The notes under the pieces: generated by a model
Told to the model about the DNA's origin: nothing
Database searches by the model: none
Seen by the model: the letters and a program-made list of their open reading frames with translations, nothing else
Part shown: positions 8,553 to 14,631 of the stretch, in pieces
Position numbering within the stretch: position 1 is the stretch's first letter
Layout of the letters: each line of letters begins with the position of its first letter
Program-made: the position numbers and the translations under genes
Source of the DNA: Flavobacteriaceae bacterium UBA3159
GTDB lineage: Bacteria; Bacteroidota; Bacteroidia; Flavobacteriales; Flavobacteriaceae
Reading direction: 5' to 3'
Assembly (NCBI GenBank): GCA_002364535.1
Contig: DEYL01000048.1
Span: 1 to 14,673 of the forward strand
Length of the DNA stretch: 14,673 nucleotides

Positions 8553-8691
8553 TTTATTGCTTTAAAATTTAGTTGGGCATAAGCACTAAATTTACTGATT
8601 TAAATAACAATTAAAAACTATCATACTCCTAAACTAACATTTAGTTGATGTCTTAATAAAATCATTTTATTAATTTAATATCTTTATTGAT
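8553..8691. promoter_or_regulatory. Divergent intergenic region between adhesin and porP/sprF genes
   Basis: A 139-bp, very AT-rich stretch that must hold the promoters of both the adhesin (minus) and the PorP/SprF-OmpA pair (plus). I found no clean Bacteroidota minus-7 motif (TAnnTTTG) on either strand. The notable element is a perfect inverted repeat at 8653-8673. A 9-bp direct repeat ATTTAGTTG occurs at 8567-8575 and 8639-8647. Because both transcription units start here, a single regulator could co-ordinate adhesin production with its export partner. Confidence 0.6.
8653..8673. promoter_or_regulatory. Perfect 10-bp inverted repeat (candidate operator)
   Basis: The left arm TTAATAAAAT (8653-8662) is exactly complementary to the right arm ATTTTATTAA (8664-8673), with a single C between them. 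It ends 18 bp before the GTG start of the porP/sprF gene. A one-base centre cannot form a hairpin loop without losing pairs, so a dimeric DNA-binding protein site is more likely than an RNA structure. AT-rich sequence raises the chance of such palindromes, so the assignment is tentative. Confidence 0.4.
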
Positions 8692-9630
8692 GTGAATTGG
8701 ACTATCTCTTGTTTTGTTCCTTATATATTACTTTTTTGTAGTTCTTTTCTACTTAAAGGTCAACAAGAGGTAACGTTTTCTCAGTATATGTTCAACCATC
8801 AGAGCCTCAATCCTGCCTATGCAGGCTCTAAAGATTACACCCAATTTGTACTGCTCCACAGAGCCCAATGGATGAATTTTACTGGGTCTCCAGAATCTCA
8901 AGCTTTTACTTTTAACCATAAGATGAGTCAAAAAAAAATTGGTTTTGGTATAACTGGTATTAATGATGAAATTGGTCCAATAAGTGGGAGTCGCGTAAGC
9001 ATTGACTTAGCCTATCATCTTGGAATTAATGAGGGCTATCTGGCCATTGGGATCAAAACTGGAATGACCAATTTTAATTTTGACAAAAATATCATTCAAA
9101 CAACAGAAGCCAATGACCAAGCTTTTACTTTTGATGATGAGGGTAAATTTATACCCAATATTGGTTTTGGCATCTACTATCATCGGCCACGGTGGTATGC
9201 CGGGTTTTCTGTACCTTGGTTTATAGAGGACAAAAGTTTCAATACACAAAGACATCATTACATCATCTTAGGAGGATTGCTAAATATCTCTAATGGTTTT
9301 GATGTAAAGCCCAGTGTATTGTTCAAGCATACCGAGGGCTCACCTTTTGGCTATGATTTGAGCCTGCTCTTGGTTTACAAGACCCTTTTTTGGATCGGTC
9401 CGCAAATAAGATCTACGCTAGAAAACAATATTCCAAGCGACGATTTTGGGGGTGGATTTGGCGTAATCGCGGGGGTAAATTTTAACAGAAGTATATCTGT
9501 TGGATATTCCTACAACACCTCCGCGTTGGGAAATTTGATCAGTACCAATCACTCGACCCACGAAATCATGTTGCGCTTTGATCTTATCCCTGCCTTAAAA
9601 AACGTGCTTCGTTCACCCAGAATATTCTAA
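8692..9630 (+). CDS. PorP/SprF family type IX secretion membrane protein
   Basis: A 312-residue outer-membrane beta-barrel protein of the PorP/SprF family. After a hydrophobic signal (YILLFCSSFLLKGQ) comes the family hallmark VTFSQYMFNHQSLNPAYAGS (about 26-45), then HRAQWMNFTGSPESQ, alternating barrel strands, and a C-terminal strand HEIMLRFDL. SprF is needed for export of the type B-sorted adhesin SprB, so this protein is inferred to assist secretion or surface attachment of the divergently encoded adhesin. The start is GTG at 8692: an in-frame TAA lies at 8671 and no ATG occurs between, and the out-of-frame ATG at 8690 is followed at once by TGA. The stop codon overlaps the start of the OmpA-family gene by one base (TAATG), a coupling arrangement. 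Family assignment is secure; the specific partner is inferred from position. Confidence 0.92.
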   Translation: MNWTISCFVPYILLFCSSFLLKGQQEVTFSQYMFNHQSLNPAYAGSKDYTQFVLLHRAQWMNFTGSPESQAFTFNHKMSQKKIGFGITGINDEIGPISGSRVSIDLAYHLGINEGYLAIGIKTGMTNFNFDKNIIQTTEANDQAFTFDDEGKFIPNIGFGIYYHRPRWYAGFSVPWFIEDKSFNTQRHHYIILGGLLNISNGFDVKPSVLFKHTEGSPFGYDLSLLLVYKTLFWIGPQIRSTLENNIPSDDFGGGFGVIAGVNFNRSISVGYSYNTSALGNLISTNHSTHEIMLRFDLIPALKNVLRSPRIF

Positions 9631-11759
9631 TGATGAAAATGAAATTGCTGATTTTCGGTTTGTTATTTTGTCAAGGAATTTTGGCTCAGTCTTCCAGTAA
9701 CATGACACGGATTCTGGAATGGGCAGAATATTACTTTTTGAACCAAGATTATAAAAGAGCATTATCTCACTATTCCAAGGTCGAAGATTCCATCCCCCTG
9801 AGGTCAAGGAGAAACTTTTCCAGGGTCTATGCCAAAATGGGACAGCTTGGGGAGGCAGCTCAGACCCTTAGACCTTTGGTAAACTCTGATTCTGCTGAGG
9901 TCAAAGACTATTATTATTTTGCTTCATACCTTACTGATAACGATAAATTGAGGGATGAGTACCGACGTAAAGCAATTCGTTTACCAATAGAAACTTATAC
10001 CCAAAGCCAAAACGACAGCTTGGCATCTTTCTATAAGTTAATTCCTTTGGCTCTTAATACAGAAGGGTCGGAATTCGGGGCACATCTAATTAATAATAAA
10101 AACCAATTGGTTTACAGTCAAAAACAATCTAAAGAATATACTAAAGGTTTAAGTAAAAAAATACTTTCAGAAAGCCCCATCTACAACCTGTATCAGGCCG
10201 AATGGGATGCTAAAAAACTCCAAGCCCAATCCTCTGAGGCTTTTCCAATGGGACTCAACTCTATATTTCAAGATGGCCCCTCAAGTTGGGACCCTATCGA
10301 GCAACTGCTCTATTTGACCCGAAGTGCCCAAAGTGTTATAAACCAAAAAACCATACAGCTAGACATCTACAGTTGGACTTTTGGGGGAAGTCAAAAGCAA
10401 ATTGCCCGACCCCTCTCCTTTAACAGTAGAGGATATGCTACGATTCATCCTGCGGTAAGCGCACAAAACCGAAGCTTGTATTTTGCCAGCGATAGACCAG
10501 GTGGTTTTGGAGGAATGGATTTGTACTACGTCGACATATTGGGTAACGGAAATTACAGCACTCCAGTCAATCTAGGGCCGGATATCAATACAGCCGCAGA
10601 TGAAATTTTCCCTTTTGTTCACCAAGAAAATTATCTTTTTTATAGCCGTAAAAATGACAATGGAAATTTATCTCCCAAATTAGCCATCAATACTGTCGAT
10701 GTTCGATGGCATGTAATGAATTTACCCATGCCCTTCGAAAGCGATCAGGATGATTTTTCCTTTTCGCTTGACCCACAACTCGAATACGGTTTTTTCAGCT
10801 CCAATCGCAATACAGGAAAAGGTGAAGATGACATTTATGTCTTTAAATTCACCCCAAAAATCATGGGGATGGAAGACCATTATTACTACAATCCCATCGA
10901 TACGCTGATTGTATCACAAGAGGGAATTCTAAAAAACGACAAAGCCCTAATGATGAGTTACGACCCGCTAACAGCCTTGTTTCCAATTGAGGCCGAGTTG
11001 GTCAACAATGTGCATCACGGGGTGCTAAAACTCAACTCCAACGGTTCATTTCTATACAAAAACACCTCCCCCCTTCAGGTCAAAGATTCATTTAGCTATT
11101 TGGTCAGTAGCAAATACGGAAAATCCCCAGCCATTAAGGTAATGCTGCAACGTGCCGAAGTCACCTTAGAAAAACTTCCCCAAGCAATCCAAAAAACCTT
11201 TTTACCTATTTTTTACGAATTTAATAAATCCAATTTATTAATAGACTACAAGGATAGGGTTGATGCGGTGGTCACTGCCATGAAGGCACACCCCGAAATG
11301 ATAGTGGAGGTAGGTTCCTACACCGACTGTAGGGGCAGTGAAGACTATAACCTAAAGCTCTCACAACAACGAAATCAAACCATCATCGACTATGTAAGCG
11401 AGCGCATCGGAAACAAGGAGCGGATTTTTGGAAAAGGTTACGGTGAAATTACTGAAGTAGGAAATAGCAACCTTGATTATTTGATCATTAGTGGTTCATT
11501 CGGGGAAATCAAAAATGCAGTCCACCAACAAAAAGATTTTGAGGCAATTGGCTACCCGGCTGAAGTTAAAAAAACCAAAGAAAACCTCTACCAAGTCATT
11601 GTCGATCAGGCCAAGACCCATGCTGAAGCTCAAGAAATCTTAAATAGTCTCAATGAAAATGGATATCAGGCTTGGATCAATCAATGCAATTGTTGTAAAC
11701 TGACCGAAGAAGAACATTTGCAAAACAGAAGAACGGACTTTAAAATCATTCGACTTTAA
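9630..11759 (+). CDS. OmpA-family envelope anchor: TPR, PD40 propeller, Ig-like domain, and a SPOR domain nested in the OmpA domain
   Basis: A 709-residue periplasmic protein. Parts (approximate residues): signal peptide 1-19 (GILA-Q); TPR-like helices 24-120 (WAEYYFLNQDYKRALSHYSK); PD40/WD40-like propeller blades 270-410 (HPAVSAQNRSLYFASDRPGG, FSFSLDPQLEYGFFSSNRN); an Ig/cadherin-like domain 420-508 (HGVLKLNSNGSFLYKN...DSFSYLVS); OmpA-like domain from 520, with YEFNKSNLL, GSYTDCRGSEDYNLKLSQQR and GKGYGE. That domain is then interrupted at about 613-684 by a segment with SPOR features (DYLIISGSF, a helix, NLYQVIV, AEAQEILNSLNENGYQAWI), and resumes at 685-709 with CKLTEEEHLQNRRTDFKII, the normal OmpA C-terminal motif. 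OmpA domains bind the stem peptide of peptidoglycan and SPOR domains bind glycan lacking stem peptides. The TPR-PD40-OmpA layout resembles PorE and the OmpA partners of SprF genes. Overlap with the barrel gene suggests the two act together. Confidence 0.9.
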   Translation: MMKMKLLIFGLLFCQGILAQSSSNMTRILEWAEYYFLNQDYKRALSHYSKVEDSIPLRSRRNFSRVYAKMGQLGEAAQTLRPLVNSDSAEVKDYYYFASYLTDNDKLRDEYRRKAIRLPIETYTQSQNDSLASFYKLIPLALNTEGSEFGAHLINNKNQLVYSQKQSKEYTKGLSKKILSESPIYNLYQAEWDAKKLQAQSSEAFPMGLNSIFQDGPSSWDPIEQLLYLTRSAQSVINQKTIQLDIYSWTFGGSQKQIARPLSFNSRGYATIHPAVSAQNRSLYFASDRPGGFGGMDLYYVDILGNGNYSTPVNLGPDINTAADEIFPFVHQENYLFYSRKNDNGNLSPKLAINTVDVRWHVMNLPMPFESDQDDFSFSLDPQLEYGFFSSNRNTGKGEDDIYVFKFTPKIMGMEDHYYYNPIDTLIVSQEGILKNDKALMMSYDPLTALFPIEAELVNNVHHGVLKLNSNGSFLYKNTSPLQVKDSFSYLVSSKYGKSPAIKVMLQRAEVTLEKLPQAIQKTFLPIFYEFNKSNLLIDYKDRVDAVVTAMKAHPEMIVEVGSYTDCRGSEDYNLKLSQQRNQTIIDYVSERIGNKERIFGKGYGEITEVGNSNLDYLIISGSFGEIKNAVHQQKDFEAIGYPAEVKKTKENLYQVIVDQAKTHAEAQEILNSLNENGYQAWINQCNCCKLTEEEHLQNRRTDFKIIRL

Positions 11760-11781
11760 ATTATATGCTGCAAAAAAGGCA

Positions 11782-11808
11782 TTGGGATTGATTTTTTGAA
11801 TATGTTTG
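11782..11808 (+). promoter_or_regulatory. Candidate Bacteroidota-type promoter for the YHYH-MORN-SCO genes
   Basis: TATGTTTG at 11801-11808 fits the Bacteroidota minus-7 consensus TAnnTTTG. A TTG at 11782-11784 lies 16 bp upstream, slightly short of the usual minus-33 spacing. Transcription would start near 11815, about 70 bp before the YHYH start at 11887, inside the 127-bp gap after the OmpA-family gene. No clear terminator is visible in that gap. Assigned by motif only. Confidence 0.4.
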
Positions 11809-11886
11809 ACCCATAGAAAACTTTTTAAAGTAGGGTATTGAAATTTTGAATCGGGTTATTGTTATAGATAAAAAAAAGAAATTGTC

Positions 11887-12732
11887 ATGCATATGAATTC
11901 CATCTGTAATTTTGTTTTCCATTTGCTGCTGGTTTGTTTTATTTCCTGCAGTAAAAATGGGGATACCGACAATTCTGAAGCAGACATTACCAATCCCACC
12001 TCAAACACCCCCAACGATTCTTCTGATGGCAATGATCCCTCGGATTCAACTACAGATAACAGTTCTTCGAATACTGCAGAAGAGGGCGTCCCGGATGTGT
12101 TTAACAAAATATATGGTGCATCGAGAATTTCCCTTGATGGGGAATATGTGGTCATAGCCGTCAATGGCGCTCCAGATCACAAAAGCCCCTATTATGCCAG
12201 CAGTCATGAATTGTACGAAGCTTACAACGGGGCTAATGAAAATTATAAAAAGAATCCCAACTCCATCAGCACATTTGATTTTGAATTCAAAATCCCCCAA
12301 AATCCAAAAGAAGCGACCAACAAAACCCCTACTCCCTTGGGCTCTATTGGAGTAGCCCTTAACGGTGTATCATTTTACAATCAATATGCAGGGCCAAACA
12401 ATCAACCGCTGACCAATGAGATTAATTCTTTTGACCAATATGGAGGTCATCCCACAGGACAAAAGGTTTATCACTATCATTTGGAACCCTATTACCTGAC
12501 CACCGAGCAAGGGAATGACGCCCTGATGGGGTTTTTATTGGATGGCTTTCCCGTTTATGGCCCGGAGGAAAATGGTGAGCGGGTCAACAACAGCGATCTC
12601 GATGAATATCACGGGCACAATCACAAAACAGCCGATTATCCGGATGGTATCTATCATTATCACATTACTGACGCTGATCCTTATATTAATGGAAGTGGAT
12701 ATTTTGGAACACCCGGTACGGTTACTCAGTAA
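11887..12732 (+). CDS. YHYH domain lipoprotein
   Basis: A 281-residue predicted lipoprotein. A hydrophobic signal ends in LVCFISCS, with the lipid cysteine at about residue 21. A low-complexity Asp/Ser/Thr/Asn linker (about 24-65) follows, then the YHYH domain. Two YHYH tetrapeptides stand at residues 195-198 and 256-259, with LDGFPVYGPEENG at 218-230, a His-rich HGHNH at 242-246, and the end GTPGTVTQ that is common in the family. The function of YHYH proteins is not established; the ordered His/Tyr clusters suggest metal binding, which is inference. The gene overlaps the next by 44 bp if that gene starts at 12689, and a SCO-type copper chaperone gene follows in the same run, which fits a role in extracytoplasmic metal handling. 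ATG at 11887 was chosen; an ATG two codons later is equally possible. Confidence 0.87.
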   Translation: MHMNSICNFVFHLLLVCFISCSKNGDTDNSEADITNPTSNTPNDSSDGNDPSDSTTDNSSSNTAEEGVPDVFNKIYGASRISLDGEYVVIAVNGAPDHKSPYYASSHELYEAYNGANENYKKNPNSISTFDFEFKIPQNPKEATNKTPTPLGSIGVALNGVSFYNQYAGPNNQPLTNEINSFDQYGGHPTGQKVYHYHLEPYYLTTEQGNDALMGFLLDGFPVYGPEENGERVNNSDLDEYHGHNHKTADYPDGIYHYHITDADPYINGSGYFGTPGTVTQ

Positions 12733-13279
12733 TGCCTTGATCCTGCTTTGCCTGATCTGCTCTTGCGAAAGGGTCAAATCCCCCCGGCCGATGGTGGCCA
12801 ATGCTGATACCTTGGATTGGGTCGAGAAAGGAAAGCTGAAACTATACAAGAGAGTGCCTTTTACGGGAAAGGTCTTTAAGCTGGATTCCCATAGTGGAGA
12901 CACTCTTTTTATTGAAAACTATCAATTGGGATTCAAGCACGGCAGCTTTAAAAGGTTTTACCCCAATCACCTTTTGTTTGAAAAAAGGGAATATCGAATG
13001 GGGCAAAAACAGGGAAAACACCTCGGATATTGGGACAATGGAAAGTTGGCCTTTGAATACCCTCTGAAGGAGGGTGTCTATCACGGAAATCTCAAGGCTT
13101 GGAACAGGGCAGGACAAATCATCAAATCTTTGCACTACAGCAATGGGCAACAAGTGGGACATCAACAGCTGTGGAATGACAATGGTGCGATAAAAACCAA
13201 TTATGTCATCAAAAATAACCGGCGTTATGGGTTGTTAGGAACCAAAAATTGTATCAATGTTTCGGATAGTATTCAGTAG
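12689..13279 (+). CDS. MORN-variant repeat lipoprotein (YwqK-like)
   Basis: The start is uncertain. The open frame reaches back to 12542, but that part is the shadow of the YHYH gene. From ATG 12689 the product has 196 residues and begins with a signal sequence LLSNALILLCLICSC giving a lipobox cysteine near residue 26; GTG 12695 and TTG 12704 are alternatives. The mature part carries MORN-variant repeats of about 20-24 residues with G-x-x-H/Q-G and a following W/F-Y/D-x-(D/N)-G rhythm: GFKHGSFKRFYPN, GQKQGKHLGYWDNGKL, GVYHGNLKAWNRAGQ, GQQVGHQQLWNDNGAI, NRRYGLLGTKNC. Such proteins are often labelled YwqK-family antitoxin, but nothing here indicates a toxin partner. It overlaps both neighbours (44 bp with YHYH, 23 bp with SCO), implying co-translation and a shared envelope role. 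Its molecular role is unknown. Confidence 0.8.
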   Translation: MEVDILEHPVRLLSNALILLCLICSCERVKSPRPMVANADTLDWVEKGKLKLYKRVPFTGKVFKLDSHSGDTLFIENYQLGFKHGSFKRFYPNHLLFEKREYRMGQKQGKHLGYWDNGKLAFEYPLKEGVYHGNLKAWNRAGQIIKSLHYSNGQQVGHQQLWNDNGAIKTNYVIKNNRRYGLLGTKNCINVSDSIQ

Positions 13280-13895
13280 TCTTTTGTGTTTGATCGAGTT
13301 GGGTTGTGCTAAAGGGCCTCCCCCTTTGCCCTACTACAATACCCCCGACTTTATGCCTTTGTTTGTCAATCATCCTACTGCGGTAGCGAAGCAAGTCTGG
13401 CATCACATTGCAGACTTTGAGGCTACCAATCAATATGGGCAAAAAATTACAATGGATAACCTTAAGGGAAAAGTACATATCGCCAATTTTATGTTTACCC
13501 GTTGTACGAGCATCTGCCCCACCATGACCAACCATCTCAAAGTATTGGCCGAGGCCTATAAAAATGAAACTCGGTTTTCGATGCTTTCTTTTTCCGTTAC
13601 CCCTTGGATGGATTCTATCCCTACTTTGCGTTCTTTTGCAGAAAGCTATAGTATCAAAGCAAAGAATTGGCATTTGTTGACGGGAGAAAAAAGTGAGATT
13701 TATCGATTGGCACGCCGCTCCTACTTTGCGGAAAAAGACTTGGGGTTTACCAAAGATAGCACCGAATTTCTTCATACCGAGCACGTTGTACTGGTTGATC
13801 CCCAACTGAGATTGAGAGGAGTATACAATGCTACTTTAAAACCAGATATTTTACAACTTCATAGGGACGTCGCACAGTTGTTGGATGAAAAATAG
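13257..13895 (+). CDS. SCO1/SenC family lipoprotein (copper chaperone-like thioredoxin fold)
   Basis: A 212-residue SCO protein. A signal peptide ends in the lipobox IELGC (Cys17). The thioredoxin-like core includes a strand HIANFMFTRCTSIC with the copper-binding CxxxC pair Cys83/Cys87, followed by PTMTNHL, then LSFSVTPWMDS and the conserved third ligand His at about 176 in LHTEHVVLVDP. All three copper ligands are therefore present. SCO proteins deliver copper to the CuA site of cytochrome c oxidase, or act as periplasmic thiol reductants or copper carriers; no oxidase genes are in the window, so the client is unknown. ATG 13257 overlaps the end of the MORN-variant gene by 23 bp. It is the last gene of a three-lipoprotein run and converges with the HxlR gene. 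Confidence 0.92.
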   Translation: MFRIVFSSLLCLIELGCAKGPPPLPYYNTPDFMPLFVNHPTAVAKQVWHHIADFEATNQYGQKITMDNLKGKVHIANFMFTRCTSICPTMTNHLKVLAEAYKNETRFSMLSFSVTPWMDSIPTLRSFAESYSIKAKNWHLLTGEKSEIYRLARRSYFAEKDLGFTKDSTEFLHTEHVVLVDPQLRLRGVYNATLKPDILQLHRDVAQLLDEK

Positions 13896-13978
13896 CGGGA
13901 AGGAAAAACCACTACCATCATCGGCAAGAGGTTCTTTATATCGATATACGATTACTTGTTAATTAAAGTAAAAAATTA
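13896..13978. other. Convergent intergenic gap without a clear terminator
   Basis: An 83-bp gap between two convergent stop codons. It holds a 12-bp palindrome TATATCGATATA (13937-13948) and a weak hairpin TTACTT/AAGTAA with an 8-base loop (13952-13971). Neither is GC-rich or followed by a T run in the right orientation, so no rho-independent terminator is called. Confidence 0.4.
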
Positions 13979-14410
13979 TTATAATTCTAAAAGTTCTTCC
14001 CTCTCTTCTTTATAATTTTTTTGATTTTCGATGATGGTCTTCTCCGGAGTCAATGAATCATATTTTTTGAACCATTCCTTGGAAAAGGGATGAAATTCTT
14101 GATCCAGGTTGCGCTTGCTCCAGTAAATCATCTCATATAAAATGGGGAAAATATCGATTCCGCGATCTGTTAAATAGTACCACTTTACTTTTTTATCTTT
14201 GTTGGACAAAATGTGATTAGTAATCCCTGCACCCTCCAGAAGCTGGAGTCTATTAGCGAGAACGCTGGTAGAAATCTTTTCAGGTGATTCCAAAAATTCA
14301 CGAAATGACTTTTTACCATTAAAAAGATCTCTTATGATCACAAGTGTCCATCTATCACCAAAGATGTCCAAAAGATTAACTAACGGGCATGTAGATCTAT
14401 TATTTTTGAT
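13979..14410 (-). CDS. HxlR family winged-helix transcriptional regulator with non-standard start
   Basis: The frame encodes an HxlR-type DNA-binding protein: LLDIFGDRWTLVIIRDLFNG, then KSFREFLESPEKISTSVLANRLQLLEGAGI (recognition helix region) and KWYYLTDRG (wing), with a Lys/Glu-rich C-terminal tail. The only conventional in-frame start is TTG at 14371, giving 130 residues. The frame is open further upstream to a stop at 14453-14455, and residues just before the TTG read RSTCPLVNL, matching the conserved N-terminal CPx segment of the family that often holds a redox- or ligand-sensing cysteine. I therefore extend to an ATC at 14410, which would give a 143-residue product; this start is inferred. 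It may be a rare start codon, a mutated ATG or a sequence error. HxlR proteins often control a divergent neighbour; the gene starting at 14632 is the candidate target. Confidence 0.82.
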   Translation of the reverse strand: MKNNRSTCPLVNLLDIFGDRWTLVIIRDLFNGKKSFREFLESPEKISTSVLANRLQLLEGAGITNHILSNKDKKVKWYYLTDRGIDIFPILYEMIYWSKRNLDQEFHPFSKEWFKKYDSLTPEKTIIENQKNYKEEREELLEL

Positions 14411-14496
14411 ACTTTTATTTTTAAATAAATTTGATAAGTAAAAATAATTAAATTATTATAATAATTGTAAAGATTATATAATTTAGAATAATTATA

Positions 14497-14526
14497 TTCT
14501 AGAAAAACAACCTTAATTTCTAGAAA
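14497..14526. promoter_or_regulatory. Two TTCTAGAA palindromes 21 bp apart (candidate HxlR operator)
   Basis: TTCTAGAA occurs at 14497-14504 and 14518-14525, centre to centre 21 bp, or two helical turns, so both would face the same side of the DNA. The second copy extends to a perfect 10-bp palindrome, TTTCTAGAAA (14517-14526). A weaker match ATTTAGAA lies at 14481-14488. The pair sits between the HxlR gene and the divergent gene at 14632, a usual place for an autoregulator's site. Binding is inferred. Confidence 0.4.
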
Positions 14527-14596
14527 TAATTTTTAATCTATTTTTTTAAAATTTTATATCCATCACCATTCAGGTGTAAACCATCCCTCAGAAAAG

Positions 14597-14622
14597 AGTT
14601 TGTTAACTTGCAAAAACAAACT
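14597..14622. promoter_or_regulatory. Inverted repeat just upstream of the 14632 gene
   Basis: AGTTTGTT (14597-14604) and AACAAACT (14615-14622) are exact reverse complements separated by 10 bases. The right arm ends 9 bp before the ATG at 14632. It could be a protein-binding site or a small hairpin in the 5' leader that affects ribosome access. Confidence 0.35.
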
Positions 14623-14631
14623 TTATCAAAA

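Noticed and set aside
8567..8647. 9-bp direct repeat ATTTAGTTG in the divergent intergenic region as a regulator site
   Set aside because: Two copies 72 bp apart in very AT-rich DNA are easily explained by chance; noted only as a side observation.
12542..12688. Upstream extension of the MORN-variant gene to ATG 12542
   Set aside because: This part lies within the YHYH coding region, places the signal peptide and lipobox in the middle of the protein, and reads as an off-frame translation of conserved YHYH motifs.
13254..13805. 183-codon minus-strand open frame opposite the SCO gene
   Set aside because: The plus frame has a complete SCO family protein with all ligands; the minus frame has no family features.
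13952..13971. Hairpin TTACTT/AAGTAA as a terminator for the SCO operon
   Set aside because: The stem is only 6 bp and AT-rich, and no T run follows it on the plus strand.
14426..14433. TAAATTTG as a minus-7 promoter element for the 14632 gene
   Set aside because: It lies about 200 bp upstream of the start, inside the open frame extending the HxlR gene, and AT-rich sequence gives such matches by chance.
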